In this document: positions 1-9,996 of the stretch, piece by piece | How positions within the stretch are numbered: the first letter of the stretch is position 1 | How the letters are laid out: each line of letters opens with the position of its first letter | DNA from: Allobosea sp. | GTDB taxonomy: Bacteria; Pseudomonadota; Alphaproteobacteria; Rhizobiales; Beijerinckiaceae | Reading direction: 5' to 3' | Assembly (NCBI RefSeq): GCF_017308015.1 | Contig: NZ_JAFKFW010000012.1 | Location: forward strand, 57,790-121,789 | Length of the DNA: 64,000 bases | Position numbers and translations under genes: made by a program | Notes under the pieces: generated by a model | What the model was told of the DNA's origin: nothing | The model's input: the letters and a program-made list of their open reading frames with translations, nothing else | The model's database searches: none

Positions 1-114
1 GCGTTTCGACCGTTCCGGCCGGTTCGGATGGGCGGCTATAGCACGGCGGACAGGTGCGATTTCAAGCATTTCGTATCGAGGTGCGGCAATGACGAGGATG
101 GAGCAGGCAGGATC

Positions 115-1317
115 GTGACGGCGGGACGCGCCTATCTCGACCACAATGCCACGACCCCGGTGCGGCCGGAGGCGTTGGAAGCGGTCGCGCATGCGCTGAC
201 GCTGCCTGGCAATCCGTCCTCCGTTCATGGCGAAGGGCGCGCAGCGCGCGCTGCGATGGAGCGGGCGCGCGAGCAGGTCGCCCGACTCGTCGGCGCCAAG
301 GCCTCGAACGTCGTCTTCACCAGCGGCGGCACGGAGGCGAATGTCGCCGTGCTCTCGCCCGGCTTGATGGATTGCGATGGCGGCCGCGACTGCGTGCGGA
401 CGCCCGCGACATTGCTGCTTCACAGCGCGACAGAGCATGCCTGCGTGCGCGACGGTCATCGTTTCCCGGTTGGCGCCGTCGAGGCGATCCCGGTCGACGG
501 CAATGGCCTCGTCGACCTCGTCTGGCTCGATGAGCGGCTGGCGCGCTTCGTCGCCGACAACCCCGGCGCTCGCGCGCTCGTCTCGATTCATCTCGCCAAT
601 AACGAAACCGGCGTCATCCAGCCGATCGCCGAGGCGGCCACGATCGTGCATCGTCATGACGGCCTGCTGCATAGCGACGCCGTGCAGGCGGCCGGCAAGG
701 TCGTCATCGATATCGCCGCGCTCGGCGCTGATGTGCTGACGCTCTCGGCGCACAAGATCGGCGGGCCGAAGGGTATCGGCGCCATCGTGTTTCGCACGGG
801 CGCTCTCGAATTGGCCGACAAGCCGATGCGCGGCGGCGGGCAGGAGCGCGGCTGGCGAGCCGGGACCGAAAACCTGCCGGGAATCATTGGTTTCGGCGCG
901 GCGGCTGAGGCTTCAGATAAGCTCATGGCCGACGAAACTGTCCGGCTTTCGAGCTTGCGCGACCGTTTGGAAGCGGGGCTTGCCGCGCTGTCGCCAGAGA
1001 CGGCGATCTTCGCTCGGGCCGCGTCGCGTCTGCCCAATACCAGTGCCTTCGCGACGCCGGGCCTGAAGGCCGAAACCGTTCTGATCAAGCTCGATCTTGC
1101 CGGCGCCGCGCTTTCGTCCGGTTCTGCCTGCTCCTCGGGCAAGGTCAAGCGCTCGCATGTGCTCGATGCGATGAAAATCGACCCCGCCTTGAGCGCAGGG
1201 GCCTTGCGGGCGTCGCTCGGATGGACCACCTGCGAGGCTGATATCGATCTCTTTCTTGCGGCCTATGCCAAGCTCGTGGCCGCGCAATCCGATCGGAGCG
1301 CCAAGGCTGCCGCCTGA
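115..1317 (+). CDS. Cysteine desulfurase, NifS/IscS-like (class V aminotransferase fold)
   Basis: Predicted PLP enzyme that takes sulfur from L-cysteine for Fe-S cluster assembly, 400 aa from the chosen start. The N-terminal AYLDHNATTPVRPEAL is typical of the family. The PLP lysine lies in SAHKIGGPKG (about residue 214) and the persulfide-forming cysteine in SGSACSSGK (about residue 339), the class I NifS/IscS pattern, unlike the SufS encoded at 5313. The frame is open to the window edge and has an ATG at 28. I chose GTG 115 because homology begins right after it and GGAG sits at 100-103. It leads the suf cluster, with a 61 bp gap to sufB. Function is certain at family level; which partner it serves is not. 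Confidence 0.88.
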   Translation: MTAGRAYLDHNATTPVRPEALEAVAHALTLPGNPSSVHGEGRAARAAMERAREQVARLVGAKASNVVFTSGGTEANVAVLSPGLMDCDGGRDCVRTPATLLLHSATEHACVRDGHRFPVGAVEAIPVDGNGLVDLVWLDERLARFVADNPGARALVSIHLANNETGVIQPIAEAATIVHRHDGLLHSDAVQAAGKVVIDIAALGADVLTLSAHKIGGPKGIGAIVFRTGALELADKPMRGGGQERGWRAGTENLPGIIGFGAAAEASDKLMADETVRLSSLRDRLEAGLAALSPETAIFARAASRLPNTSAFATPGLKAETVLIKLDLAGAALSSGSACSSGKVKRSHVLDAMKIDPALSAGALRASLGWTTCEADIDLFLAAYAKLVAAQSDRSAKAAA

Positions 1318-1378
1318 AGCGTTCCGCAATATGAAGACTGAACCGGCGGGCCCTTGAACCCGCGACTGGAGAGTAGAC

Positions 1379-2851
<1,473 letters not shown>

Positions 2852-2933
2852 CGGCGGTCCTCCCGCACGCGTCGCGGCGCAGGGTGCTGCGGCGCGTGCG
2901 AGACCGCCATCGGAATAACCACTGGACAAAACG

Positions 2934-2980
2934 ATCCCGCATCAGCGGCGCACCGCTTCGCGCTGCACCGCGCACGGGAT
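2934..2980. repeat. Palindromic intergenic element between sufB and sufC
   Basis: The element is bounded by ATCCCG (2934-2939) and CGGGAT (2975-2980). Its interior is itself GC-rich and partly self-complementary. It resembles the dispersed palindromic units common between genes of Hyphomicrobiales. That it is a multicopy repeat is an inference, because only one clear copy of this type is in the window. It would fold in the sufB-sufC mRNA and could influence the sufB:sufC ratio. Confidence 0.4.
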
Positions 2981-2997
2981 GACACAGGAACGAAACG

Positions 2998-3750
2998 ATG
3001 CTCGAAATTCGCAATCTGGTCGTCAAGATCGCCGACGAGGACAAGCAGATCCTCAATGGCCTCAACCTCACCGTGAACGATGGCGAGGTCGCCGCCATCA
3101 TGGGGCCGAACGGCTCCGGCAAGTCGACGCTGAGCTATGTCATCGCCGGCAAGGAGGACTATGAGGTTCTCGACGGCGAGATCCTGCTCAACGGCGAGAA
3201 CGTGCTGGAGATGGAGGCCGATGCCCGCGCCGCCGCCGGCATCTTCCTCGCCTTCCAGTACCCGCTGGAAATCCCGGGCGTTGCCACCATGACCTTCCTG
3301 AAGGCCGCGATGAATGCGCAGCGCAAGGCGCGCGGACAGGACGAACTGCTGACGCCGGACTTCATCAAGCAGGTCAATGCCGCCGCCGACAAGCTCGGCA
3401 TCGCCAAGGACATGCTGCGCCGCCCGCTCAATGTCGGCTTCTCCGGTGGTGAGAAGAAGCGCATGGAAATCCTTCAGATGGCTCTGCTTTCGCCGTCCAT
3501 GTGCATCCTCGACGAGACCGATTCCGGCCTCGACATCGATGCTCTGCGCATCGTTGCCGAGGGCGTCAATGCGCTCCGCGACAAGAACCGCGGCTTCCTT
3601 GTCATCACGCACTATCAGCGCCTGCTCGACCATATCGTGCCGGACACCGTCCACGTCATGTCGAACGGCCGGATCGTGAGGACCGGTGGCAAGGAGCTGG
3701 CACTGGAACTCGAGAAGAGCGGCTATGCGTCCTATGGGGAGGCGGCATAA
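2998..3750 (+). CDS. sufC: Fe-S assembly ATPase SufC
   Basis: ABC-type ATPase of the SufBC2D scaffold; ATP binding drives rearrangement of SufB and SufD during cluster formation. In 250 aa there are Walker [10 protein letters not shown] (36-44), signature SGGEKKR (149-155), Walker [12 protein letters not shown] (about 169) and H-loop VITHYQRLL (about 202). The acidic ETDSGLD segment is typical of SufC rather than of transporter ATPases. Its TAA stop shares one base with the ATG of sufD (TAATG), so the two are translationally coupled. Confidence 0.98.
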   Translation: MLEIRNLVVKIADEDKQILNGLNLTVNDGEVAAIMGPNGSGKSTLSYVIAGKEDYEVLDGEILLNGENVLEMEADARAAAGIFLAFQYPLEIPGVATMTFLKAAMNAQRKARGQDELLTPDFIKQVNAAADKLGIAKDMLRRPLNVGFSGGEKKRMEILQMALLSPSMCILDETDSGLDIDALRIVAEGVNALRDKNRGFLVITHYQRLLDHIVPDTVHVMSNGRIVRTGGKELALELEKSGYASYGEAA

Positions 3751-5099
3751 TGGCCATCGTCACCCCGCTGAAGACGGCGGCCGAACAGCAACTCGCCCAG
3801 CAATACGCTGACGGCAAGGCCGGGCTGCCCGGCGCCCCGGCCGTGCGCAAGCTGCGCGAAGACGCCTTCGCCCGTTTCGAGGCCGAGGGCCTGCCGCATC
3901 GCCGGCTTGAATCCTGGCGCTATACCGACCTGCGCACGCTGCTGCGCGAGGCGCGCCCGCTTGCCGGCGACGCTGCCGTCACGACGGCGGTCAAGGCTCG
4001 CCTTGCCGCGCTGAAGCTCGATGGCCTGCGCCTCGTGCTGGTGGACGGCATCTTCGCGCCGGAACTCTCGACGCTCGACGCGATCCCCGAGGGTGTCTCG
4101 GTGCAGTCGCTCGCCGAGGCGCTGGTGTCGCCGCGCGAGGACCTGACCCGCATCCTGGCCGGCCCTTCTGTCGGCCATGACGACATGGGCCTGGCGCTCA
4201 ACACCGCGCTGATGCGCGACGGCGTCTTCGTCGAGATCGCCGACGGCATCGAGCTGGAACAGCGGATCGTGATCGTTGCGCTCGCTTCCGGCGGGGAGGA
4301 GCGGGCGGTGTTCCACCGCTCCGTCGTGCTGGCCGGGAAGGGCGCGAAGGGCACGATCGTCGAGGTCAGCGAGGCGGCTGGCGAGGCTGCTCAGCAGATC
4401 AACGGCGCCATCGTCTTCGAGACCGGCGACGAGAGCGAGATCCAGCATGTCCGCATCGTCACCCGCCAGCAGGCGGCGACGGTCGAGGTGCAGAGCCTGC
4501 TCGCGACGGTCGGCGCTCATGCGAAGTTCGATTCCTTCGCGTTGATCTGCAATGCCGGCACGGTGCGCCAGCAGCATTTCGTCCGCTATGCCGGCGAGCA
4601 CACCGAAATCGGCCTGCGCGGCGTCAACCTGATCAACAAGGCGCAGCATTCCGATGTCACGCTGATCGTCGACCATGAGGTGCCGCATGGCATCAGCCGT
4701 GAGCTGTTCAAGACGATCGCAGGCGGCGAGGCCACCGGCGTCTTCCAGGGCAAGGTCATCGTGCGCAAATATGCGCAGAAGACAGATGGCGGCATGAAGA
4801 GCAACGCGCTGCTGCTCAACGACGGCGCCTCGATGTACAACAAGCCCGAGCTTGAGATCTTCGCTGATGACGTGGTCTGCGGTCATGGCGCGACGGTCGC
4901 GCAGATCGACGGCGAGCAGCTCTTCTACCTGATGGCGCGCGGCTTGCCGCGGCCGCAGGCCGAGGCGCTGGTGCTGCAGGCCTTCGCCGGCGAGGCGGTC
5001 GAGTTCATCGCCGACGAGGATGTGCGCGATCTCGTGATCGGCGAGGTCGAGTCGTGGCTGAAGGCCCGCGAGGCCGCTTCCGAGGTGAGCACCGTCTGA
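3750..5099 (+). CDS. sufD: Fe-S cluster scaffold protein SufD
   Basis: Second scaffold subunit, paralogous to SufB, forming the SufB-SufD heterodimer on which clusters are built and taking part in iron entry. The product is 449 aa from the ATG that overlaps the sufC stop. The frame is open further upstream inside sufC, but that part is not SufD-like. The C-terminal part carries the characteristic block with KTDGGMKSNALLLNDGASMY and DDVVCGHGATVAQID. The TGA stop overlaps the next start (TGATG). Length and position match the family. Confidence 0.96.
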   Translation: MAIVTPLKTAAEQQLAQQYADGKAGLPGAPAVRKLREDAFARFEAEGLPHRRLESWRYTDLRTLLREARPLAGDAAVTTAVKARLAALKLDGLRLVLVDGIFAPELSTLDAIPEGVSVQSLAEALVSPREDLTRILAGPSVGHDDMGLALNTALMRDGVFVEIADGIELEQRIVIVALASGGEERAVFHRSVVLAGKGAKGTIVEVSEAAGEAAQQINGAIVFETGDESEIQHVRIVTRQQAATVEVQSLLATVGAHAKFDSFALICNAGTVRQQHFVRYAGEHTEIGLRGVNLINKAQHSDVTLIVDHEVPHGISRELFKTIAGGEATGVFQGKVIVRKYAQKTDGGMKSNALLLNDGASMYNKPELEIFADDVVCGHGATVAQIDGEQLFYLMARGLPRPQAEALVLQAFAGEAVEFIADEDVRDLVIGEVESWLKAREAASEVSTV

Positions 5100-5308
5100 T
5101 GCCCTATATCAATCTCCAGATCACCAAGGGCGCGTCGCGCCAGCAGAAGGCGCAGATCGTGAAGGAATTCACGGAAACGCTGGTCAAGGTGCTCGGCAAG
5201 AACCCGCACAACACCCATATCGTGATCCAGGAGATCGAGCGCGAGGATTGGGGCCATGGCGGCGAACTGGTTGCCGACAAGGCCCCGGCTACGCCCGGAA
5301 AGGCCTGA
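5099..5308 (+). CDS. 4-oxalocrotonate tautomerase family small protein
   Basis: A 69 aa protein of the tautomerase superfamily. After removal of Met it begins with the catalytic N-terminal proline (MPYINLQITKG) and continues with the family pattern EFTETLVKVLGKNP and HIVIQEIEREDWGHGGELV. Such enzymes use Pro1 as a base on keto-enol substrates; the substrate here is unknown. Its start overlaps the sufD stop and it is followed by sufS after 4 bp, so it is expressed as a cistron of the suf operon. Nothing in the sequence says whether it acts in Fe-S assembly. Confidence 0.92.
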   Translation: MPYINLQITKGASRQQKAQIVKEFTETLVKVLGKNPHNTHIVIQEIEREDWGHGGELVADKAPATPGKA

Positions 5309-5312
5309 ACCG

Positions 5313-6551
5313 ATGAACGCGCTGGCGAAGCCCTACGATGTTTCGGCGATCCGCAAGGATTTTCCGATCCTGAGCAGGGAGGTTTATGGCAAGCCGCTGG
5401 TCTATCTCGACAACGCGGCCTCGGCCCAGAAACCGGAGGCGGTGATCGAGGCGATGACGCGGCTGATGCGGGAGGACTACGCCAATGTCCATCGCGGCCT
5501 GCACTATCTCGCCAACGCGTCGACGGAAGCCTATGAGGCGGCTCGCGAAAGCGCGCGCCGCTTCCTGAACGCGGCGCATCTGGAGGAGATCGTGTTCACG
5601 CGCTCCTCCACCGGCGCGCTCAATACCGTGGCTTCCTCGCTTGGGCGTCACCTGCAGATCCAGGAAGGCGACGAGATCATCCTCTCGATCCTGGAGCACC
5701 ATTCCAACATCGTGCCGTGGCACTACTGGCGCGAGCGCCATGGCGCTGTGATCAAATGGTCGCCGGTCGACGAGGACGGCAATTTCCTCGTCGATGAATT
5801 CGAGAAGTTGATCTCGCCGCGCACCAAGGTGGTGTCGCTGACCCAGATGTCGAATGCGATCGGCACGATCATCCCGATCGCCGAGGTCGCCGCGATCTGC
5901 CGTTCCTACGGCATTCCGCTGGTGGTCGACGGCAGCCAGGGCGCCGTGCACCTGCCGGTCGACGTGCAGGCGCTGGGCTGCGATTTCTACGCCTTCACCG
6001 GCCACAAGACCTATGGGCCGACCGGCTCCGGCGTCCTCTGGGGCAAGAACGAATGGCTCGACAAGCTGCCGCCTTACGAGGGTGGCGGCGAGATGATCGT
6101 CACCGTCTCGGAAGACAGCGTGACCTATAACGACCCGCCGCATCGCTTCGAATCCGGCACGCCGGCGATCGTCGAGGCGGTCGGCCTCGGCGCCGCGCTC
6201 GATTACATGATGGCGCTTGGCCGCGAGAACATCGCGGCGCACGAGGCCAAGATCGGCGCCTATGCCATGGAGCGGCTCGGCGAGATGAATTCGATCCGCA
6301 TCTTCGGCAAGGCCCGGGAGAAGGGCGCGATCGTCGCTTTCGAGATGAAGGGCGCCCATGCCCATGACGTCGCGACCGTGATCGACCGCGCCGGTGTCGC
6401 AGTCAGGGCCGGCACCCATTGCGCCATGCCGCTTTTGGCACGATATGGGGTGACATCGACCTGCCGCGCCTCCTTCGGGCTCTACAACACGCTCGAAGAA
6501 GTCGACGCTCTGGTCGATGCCCTGCGGAAGGCCGAGAGCCTGTTCGCCTGA
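5313..6551 (+). CDS. sufS: Cysteine desulfurase SufS
   Basis: PLP-dependent desulfurase that supplies persulfide sulfur to the SufBCD scaffold, normally with a SufE or SufU partner (none is seen in this window). 412 aa: PLP lysine K232 in FTGHKTYGPTG, active cysteine C370 in RAGTHCAMPLL, which is the class II SufS pattern, and LEHHSNIVPW near 130. Start ATG 5313 is preceded by GGAAAGG. The operon therefore encodes a class II desulfurase in addition to the class I enzyme at its head. Confidence 0.97.
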   Translation: MNALAKPYDVSAIRKDFPILSREVYGKPLVYLDNAASAQKPEAVIEAMTRLMREDYANVHRGLHYLANASTEAYEAARESARRFLNAAHLEEIVFTRSSTGALNTVASSLGRHLQIQEGDEIILSILEHHSNIVPWHYWRERHGAVIKWSPVDEDGNFLVDEFEKLISPRTKVVSLTQMSNAIGTIIPIAEVAAICRSYGIPLVVDGSQGAVHLPVDVQALGCDFYAFTGHKTYGPTGSGVLWGKNEWLDKLPPYEGGGEMIVTVSEDSVTYNDPPHRFESGTPAIVEAVGLGAALDYMMALGRENIAAHEAKIGAYAMERLGEMNSIRIFGKAREKGAIVAFEMKGAHAHDVATVIDRAGVAVRAGTHCAMPLLARYGVTSTCRASFGLYNTLEEVDALVDALRKAESLFA

Positions 6552-6566
6552 CCGGGATTTGAAGAG

Positions 6567-6950
6567 ATGACCGACAGCGTCACTGACGACCTGAAGCCGA
6601 ACGCCCCTGCCATGGGCAAAGGTGCCGGGCTGCCGCCGGAAGAGATCGACCGGCTCACGGACGATATCGTGGCCGCGCTGAAGACGGTCTACGATCCCGA
6701 GATTCCCTCGGATATCTACGAACTCGGCCTGATTTACCGTGTCGATATCGCGGACGACCGGCAGATCACGATCGACATGACGCTGACTGCGCCGGGCTGC
6801 CCGGTGGCGGGCGAGATGCCGGGCTGGGTCGAGAATGCCGTGAGCACGGTGCCGGGCGTCGCTGGCGTCACCGTCAACATGACCTTCGATCCGCCCTGGG
6901 ATCAGTCGCGCATGTCCGATGAGGCCCGCGTCGCGCTCGATATGTGGTGA
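6567..6950 (+). CDS. sufT: SUF system Fe-S assembly protein, DUF59/MIP18 family (SufT)
   Basis: 127 aa protein with the MIP18/DUF59 core: EDIVAALKTVYDPEIPSDIYELGLIY followed in the genome by the TLTAPGCPVAGEMP segment containing the conserved cysteine. SufT-type proteins help mature or transfer Fe-S clusters. The product has a short N-terminal extension of about 30 residues. It starts 15 bp after sufS and ends the sufBCD-tautomerase-S-T run on this strand. Confidence 0.93.
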   Translation: MTDSVTDDLKPNAPAMGKGAGLPPEEIDRLTDDIVAALKTVYDPEIPSDIYELGLIYRVDIADDRQITIDMTLTAPGCPVAGEMPGWVENAVSTVPGVAGVTVNMTFDPPWDQSRMSDEARVALDMW

Positions 6951-7051
6951 GTGGCTGCGCTCCCGTTGATGGATCGCATCTCATCGCTTCATTGGTGCTG
7001 AGCACGCTCGACTGGCAGGAATAGGGGCGCCATCCGCCGCCGGAGCCTGTC

Positions 7052-7939
7052 ATGCCGAGCTTTCCCTACGAGACCCTCGACGTCTTTACCGACCGCCCGT
7101 TCGGCGGCAACCAGCTCGCCGTCTTCACGGATGCGCGCGGGCTTTCGGACGTCCAGATGCAGTCGCTCGCGGCCGAGATGAACTATAGCGAGACGACCTT
7201 CGTCTTGCCGCCGGACGATCCGGCCAACGATGCGCGGGTACGCATCTTCCACCGCACCGCCGAGATGCCCTTCGCCGGCCATCCCAATGTCGGCACAGCC
7301 TGCGTGCTGGCCCGCCACGGCCGTGACCGCAACGGCGTGCTGCGCTTCGAGCAGATGGCCGGACTGGTCGAGATCGCGGTCGAGCGCGATGCGGCCGGTG
7401 CTGTGACCGGCGCCGTCATCGCCGCGCCGCAGGCCCTGTCGCTCGGCATCGAGTTGCCGGTCGTGGGTATCGCCGCCTGCGCGGGCGTGGCTTCACCCGA
7501 TATCGTCACCAGCGCCCACAGGCCTGTGCAGGCCTCGCTCGGCGTGAAGTTCGTGCTGGTGCAGGTTGCGCCCGCTGCGCTCGCCGGGGCGATGCCCGAC
7601 ATCGCCGCGTTCCGGAAGCTTGAAAGCGAGAATCCTGAATTGCAGGGACGGTTGTCGTTGTTCCTCTATGCCCGCGACGGTAATGCCATTAGTGCGCGGA
7701 TGTTCGCGCCGCTGGCCGGTACCTGGGAAGATCCCGCCACCGGCAGCGCCAGCGCCACGCTGGGAGCGCTGCTCCTGTCGCTCGATGGCGGCGACGAAGC
7801 CGCCTACAGCATCACACAGGGCGTCGAGATGGGGCGCCCCAGCCGGTTGAACGTCATGTCACGGCGCGCCGCGGACGGGGTTCGCTCGCGGGTCGGCGGC
7901 AACTGCGTGCCGATGTTCCGGGGCGAGGCGCTGCTATAG
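7052..7939 (+). CDS. PhzF family isomerase/epimerase-like protein
   Basis: 295 aa PhzF-fold protein (two diaminopimelate-epimerase-like halves). The start [21 protein letters not shown] and the segment [10 protein letters not shown], with the family's catalytic glutamate, identify it, as does the late [15 protein letters not shown]. The substrate is unknown; most chromosomal PhzF proteins lie outside phenazine pathways and none is visible here. GGAG precedes the ATG. It sits between sufT and sufA on the same strand, and its stop overlaps the stop of the convergent yjbR-like gene by 3 bases. Confidence 0.9.
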   Translation: MPSFPYETLDVFTDRPFGGNQLAVFTDARGLSDVQMQSLAAEMNYSETTFVLPPDDPANDARVRIFHRTAEMPFAGHPNVGTACVLARHGRDRNGVLRFEQMAGLVEIAVERDAAGAVTGAVIAAPQALSLGIELPVVGIAACAGVASPDIVTSAHRPVQASLGVKFVLVQVAPAALAGAMPDIAAFRKLESENPELQGRLSLFLYARDGNAISARMFAPLAGTWEDPATGSASATLGALLLSLDGGDEAAYSITQGVEMGRPSRLNVMSRRAADGVRSRVGGNCVPMFRGEALL

Positions 7940-8290
7940 GCCGAGTTCGGCCCGCACCCGCTTCGTCAGCCCGGCGACGACGAGGCGGTGGCTCTCGGCG
8001 ATATAGTCGCGCAAGGCATCGTCCGGCATGCTTTCGCCGGTGAGCCACTGGATCCACTTCATGCCGCGTGAGGCGAGATAGGGCGCGGGCCTCAGGCCCG
8101 GCTGCTCGCCGAGGATATCGAAGGCCATCGGCGAGCATTTGAAGGAGACGGCCATCTCGCCATCCTCCTGCTGCCGGCCGAGCGCGAAAACCTTGCCGCC
8201 GACCTTCCACACATCGGCGCCGCCCCATTGCACGACATGGCTGGTGGCGGGGAGGTTCGCGCAGAAGGCGTTGTAGGCTTCGGGCGACAT
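7934..8290 (-). CDS. MmcQ/YjbR family DNA-binding-like protein
   Basis: 118 aa protein of the MmcQ/YjbR (CyaY-like fold) family: N-terminal EAYNAFCANLPATSHVVQWG, a central VWKVGGKVFALG strand pair, and LRPAPYLASRGMKWIQW towards the end. Members bind DNA in structural work but have no agreed role. It lies 3 bp after the ldh-type gene on the same strand and was probably acquired or retained with it as a two-gene unit. It converges on phzF. Confidence 0.88.
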   Translation of the reverse strand: MSPEAYNAFCANLPATSHVVQWGGADVWKVGGKVFALGRQQEDGEMAVSFKCSPMAFDILGEQPGLRPAPYLASRGMKWIQWLTGESMPDDALRDYIAESHRLVVAGLTKRVRAELGL

Positions 8291-8293
8291 GGC

Positions 8294-9361
8294 TCAGTAG
8301 CTTTCGGCGTCGAGTCCGTGCTGCTTCGCGGCGGCCGTGATCTGCGACCAGGTCTCGTCGTCGAGCGGGATGCCGGCGGCCTGGCGCTCGATCCTGACCC
8401 TGCGCTCCTTGTCGCCGGGTGCCAGCACGGGATTGGCCGGGTCCATCGGCTTTGCGGCACGGACGAAGGCGAGATAGCTCTCGGTACGGCTGCGGCGCAG
8501 CTCCGCGTCGGGCTCCAGCCGGGCCGGATCGATGATGATCCCGAAGAGCGAGTTGATCACCCAGGTCTTCTGCGGCTTCTGGTCGATGCGCGCGGCGCCC
8601 ATCAGGCCGGCCGAGAGCAGTTCCGCGATCAGCGAGAGGCCGGCGCCCTTGTGGTCGCCGAAGGGCAATAGCGCGCCGAGCGGATGATCGGGGCTGGCGA
8701 AGACATGGGCGGGGTCGGTGGTCGGGCGGCCCTCGCCGTCGATGATGTAGCCGGGGGCGACCGCCTCGCCCTTGTTGAGCGCGACGCGGGCCTTGCCATG
8801 GGCCATGCGGCTGGTGGCGAAGTCGAGGATCAGCGGATCACCGCCGGGGACGGGGATGCCGACCGCATGGGGATTGGTGCCGAAGCGGGCTTCCTTCGCC
8901 GCATAGGGTGCCACGATCGGCGGGCGGCCGGCGACATTGACCCAGAAGAAGGAGATCATCCCGGCTTCGGCCGCGACCTCGGCATAATGGCCGATCCGGC
9001 CTATATGATGGGAATCGAGCAGGTTGACGATGGCGACGCCGCCGCTCTGCGCCATCGCAACTGCCCTGTCGACGGCGGTGCGGGCGGTCGGTTGGCCGAG
9101 GGAGACCTTGGCATCGATGATCAGGAAGGGAGCGGCATCGACCCTGGTTTCGGGGCGGGACTGCGGATCGAGATTGCCGTCCGCCAGCGACTGGAAATAG
9201 AGCGGCAGCATGCCGACGCCGTGGCTGTCATGGCCGCTGAGATTGGCGAGGACGAGATGGTCGGCCGTCTCCTGCGCTTCCGCATCTGACCAGCCGGCCT
9301 TCACGACCATGTCGCGGACGAGGGCGTGCAGCGATTCGGGGCGATGCAGACGATGCGCCAT
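8294..9361 (-). CDS. Ldh family oxidoreductase (malate/L-lactate dehydrogenase type)
   Basis: NAD(P)-dependent dehydrogenase of the MDH2/YlbC/ComC family, 355 aa. SGHDSHGVGMLPLYFQSL near residue 45 carries the catalytic histidine region, and PFGDHKGAGLSLIAELLSAG is the typical late helix. Substrate choice among malate, lactate, ureidoglycolate, sulfolactate and similar 2-hydroxy acids cannot be read from the sequence. The frame is open 76 codons upstream, but ATG 9361 has a GGAAAC site and begins the family homology (MAHRLHRPESLHALV). First gene of a minus-strand pair with the YjbR-like gene. Confidence 0.92.
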   Translation of the reverse strand: MAHRLHRPESLHALVRDMVVKAGWSDAEAQETADHLVLANLSGHDSHGVGMLPLYFQSLADGNLDPQSRPETRVDAAPFLIIDAKVSLGQPTARTAVDRAVAMAQSGGVAIVNLLDSHHIGRIGHYAEVAAEAGMISFFWVNVAGRPPIVAPYAAKEARFGTNPHAVGIPVPGGDPLILDFATSRMAHGKARVALNKGEAVAPGYIIDGEGRPTTDPAHVFASPDHPLGALLPFGDHKGAGLSLIAELLSAGLMGAARIDQKPQKTWVINSLFGIIIDPARLEPDAELRRSRTESYLAFVRAAKPMDPANPVLAPGDKERRVRIERQAAGIPLDDETWSQITAAAKQHGLDAESY

Positions 9362-9591
9362 AGGTTTCCTGCCGGTTGGACGAGGTTTGTCGGTGAGGTC
9401 CTGGAACCTCGAGGATGTCGAGCCGCCAGAGTGCATGAGCCGGTCCGTTCCGCAATGCGCTGGATGGGCAGGGGCCGGATCGCGGGCGCATGGCACGGCG
9501 TCGGCATCTCGACGAAAGCCCTCCCGATCCCTATGTTGGCGGGAACAATCTTGCTTCACCGGGCCTTGAACCCGGTCGAGGAGGGACACCG

Positions 9592-9981
9592 ATGTTTTCG
9601 ATACCGGGCCTCAAGGTCATTTCGCTGACCGACGCCGCGGCGGCCCGCATCCGCGAGATCATGGCGCAATCCTCCGAGGGGGATGCGCTGGCGCTCGGCC
9701 TCAAGGTCGGCGTCAAGAAGGGCGGCTGCGCCGGCATGGAGTACACGTTCGAGATCGCGCGCGCGGTCAACAAGGGCGACGAGGTCGTGACCGACAAGGA
9801 TGCGACGGTGGTCGTCGATGCCAAGGCCGTACTGTTTCTGCTCGGCACCGAACTCGACTTCAAGACGGACCGGTTCTCGTCGACCTTCGTCTTCAACAAC
9901 CCCAATCAGGTTTCGGCCTGTGGCTGCGGCGAGTCCGTCGAGATCAAGCCGCGCAGCGAGAGCGTGCTGACGGCGCCCTGA
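9592..9981 (+). CDS. sufA: A-type Fe-S carrier SufA/HesB family
   Basis: 129 aa A-type carrier that receives an Fe-S cluster from the scaffold and hands it to apoproteins. The three ligand cysteines are present as C46 (KKGGCAGMEY) and C110/C112 (SACGCGES). ATG 9592 has a strong GAGGAGGGA site; in-frame codons upstream are not family-like. It lies about 2.6 kb downstream of sufT, separated by phzF and a minus-strand pair, so it needs its own promoter in the 230 bp gap shared with the divergent ldh gene. SufA, ErpA and IscA are not reliably separated by sequence alone. Confidence 0.93.
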   Translation: MFSIPGLKVISLTDAAAARIREIMAQSSEGDALALGLKVGVKKGGCAGMEYTFEIARAVNKGDEVVTDKDATVVVDAKAVLFLLGTELDFKTDRFSSTFVFNNPNQVSACGCGESVEIKPRSESVLTAP

Positions 9982-9996
9982 GCCTCGCTGCCGGCC

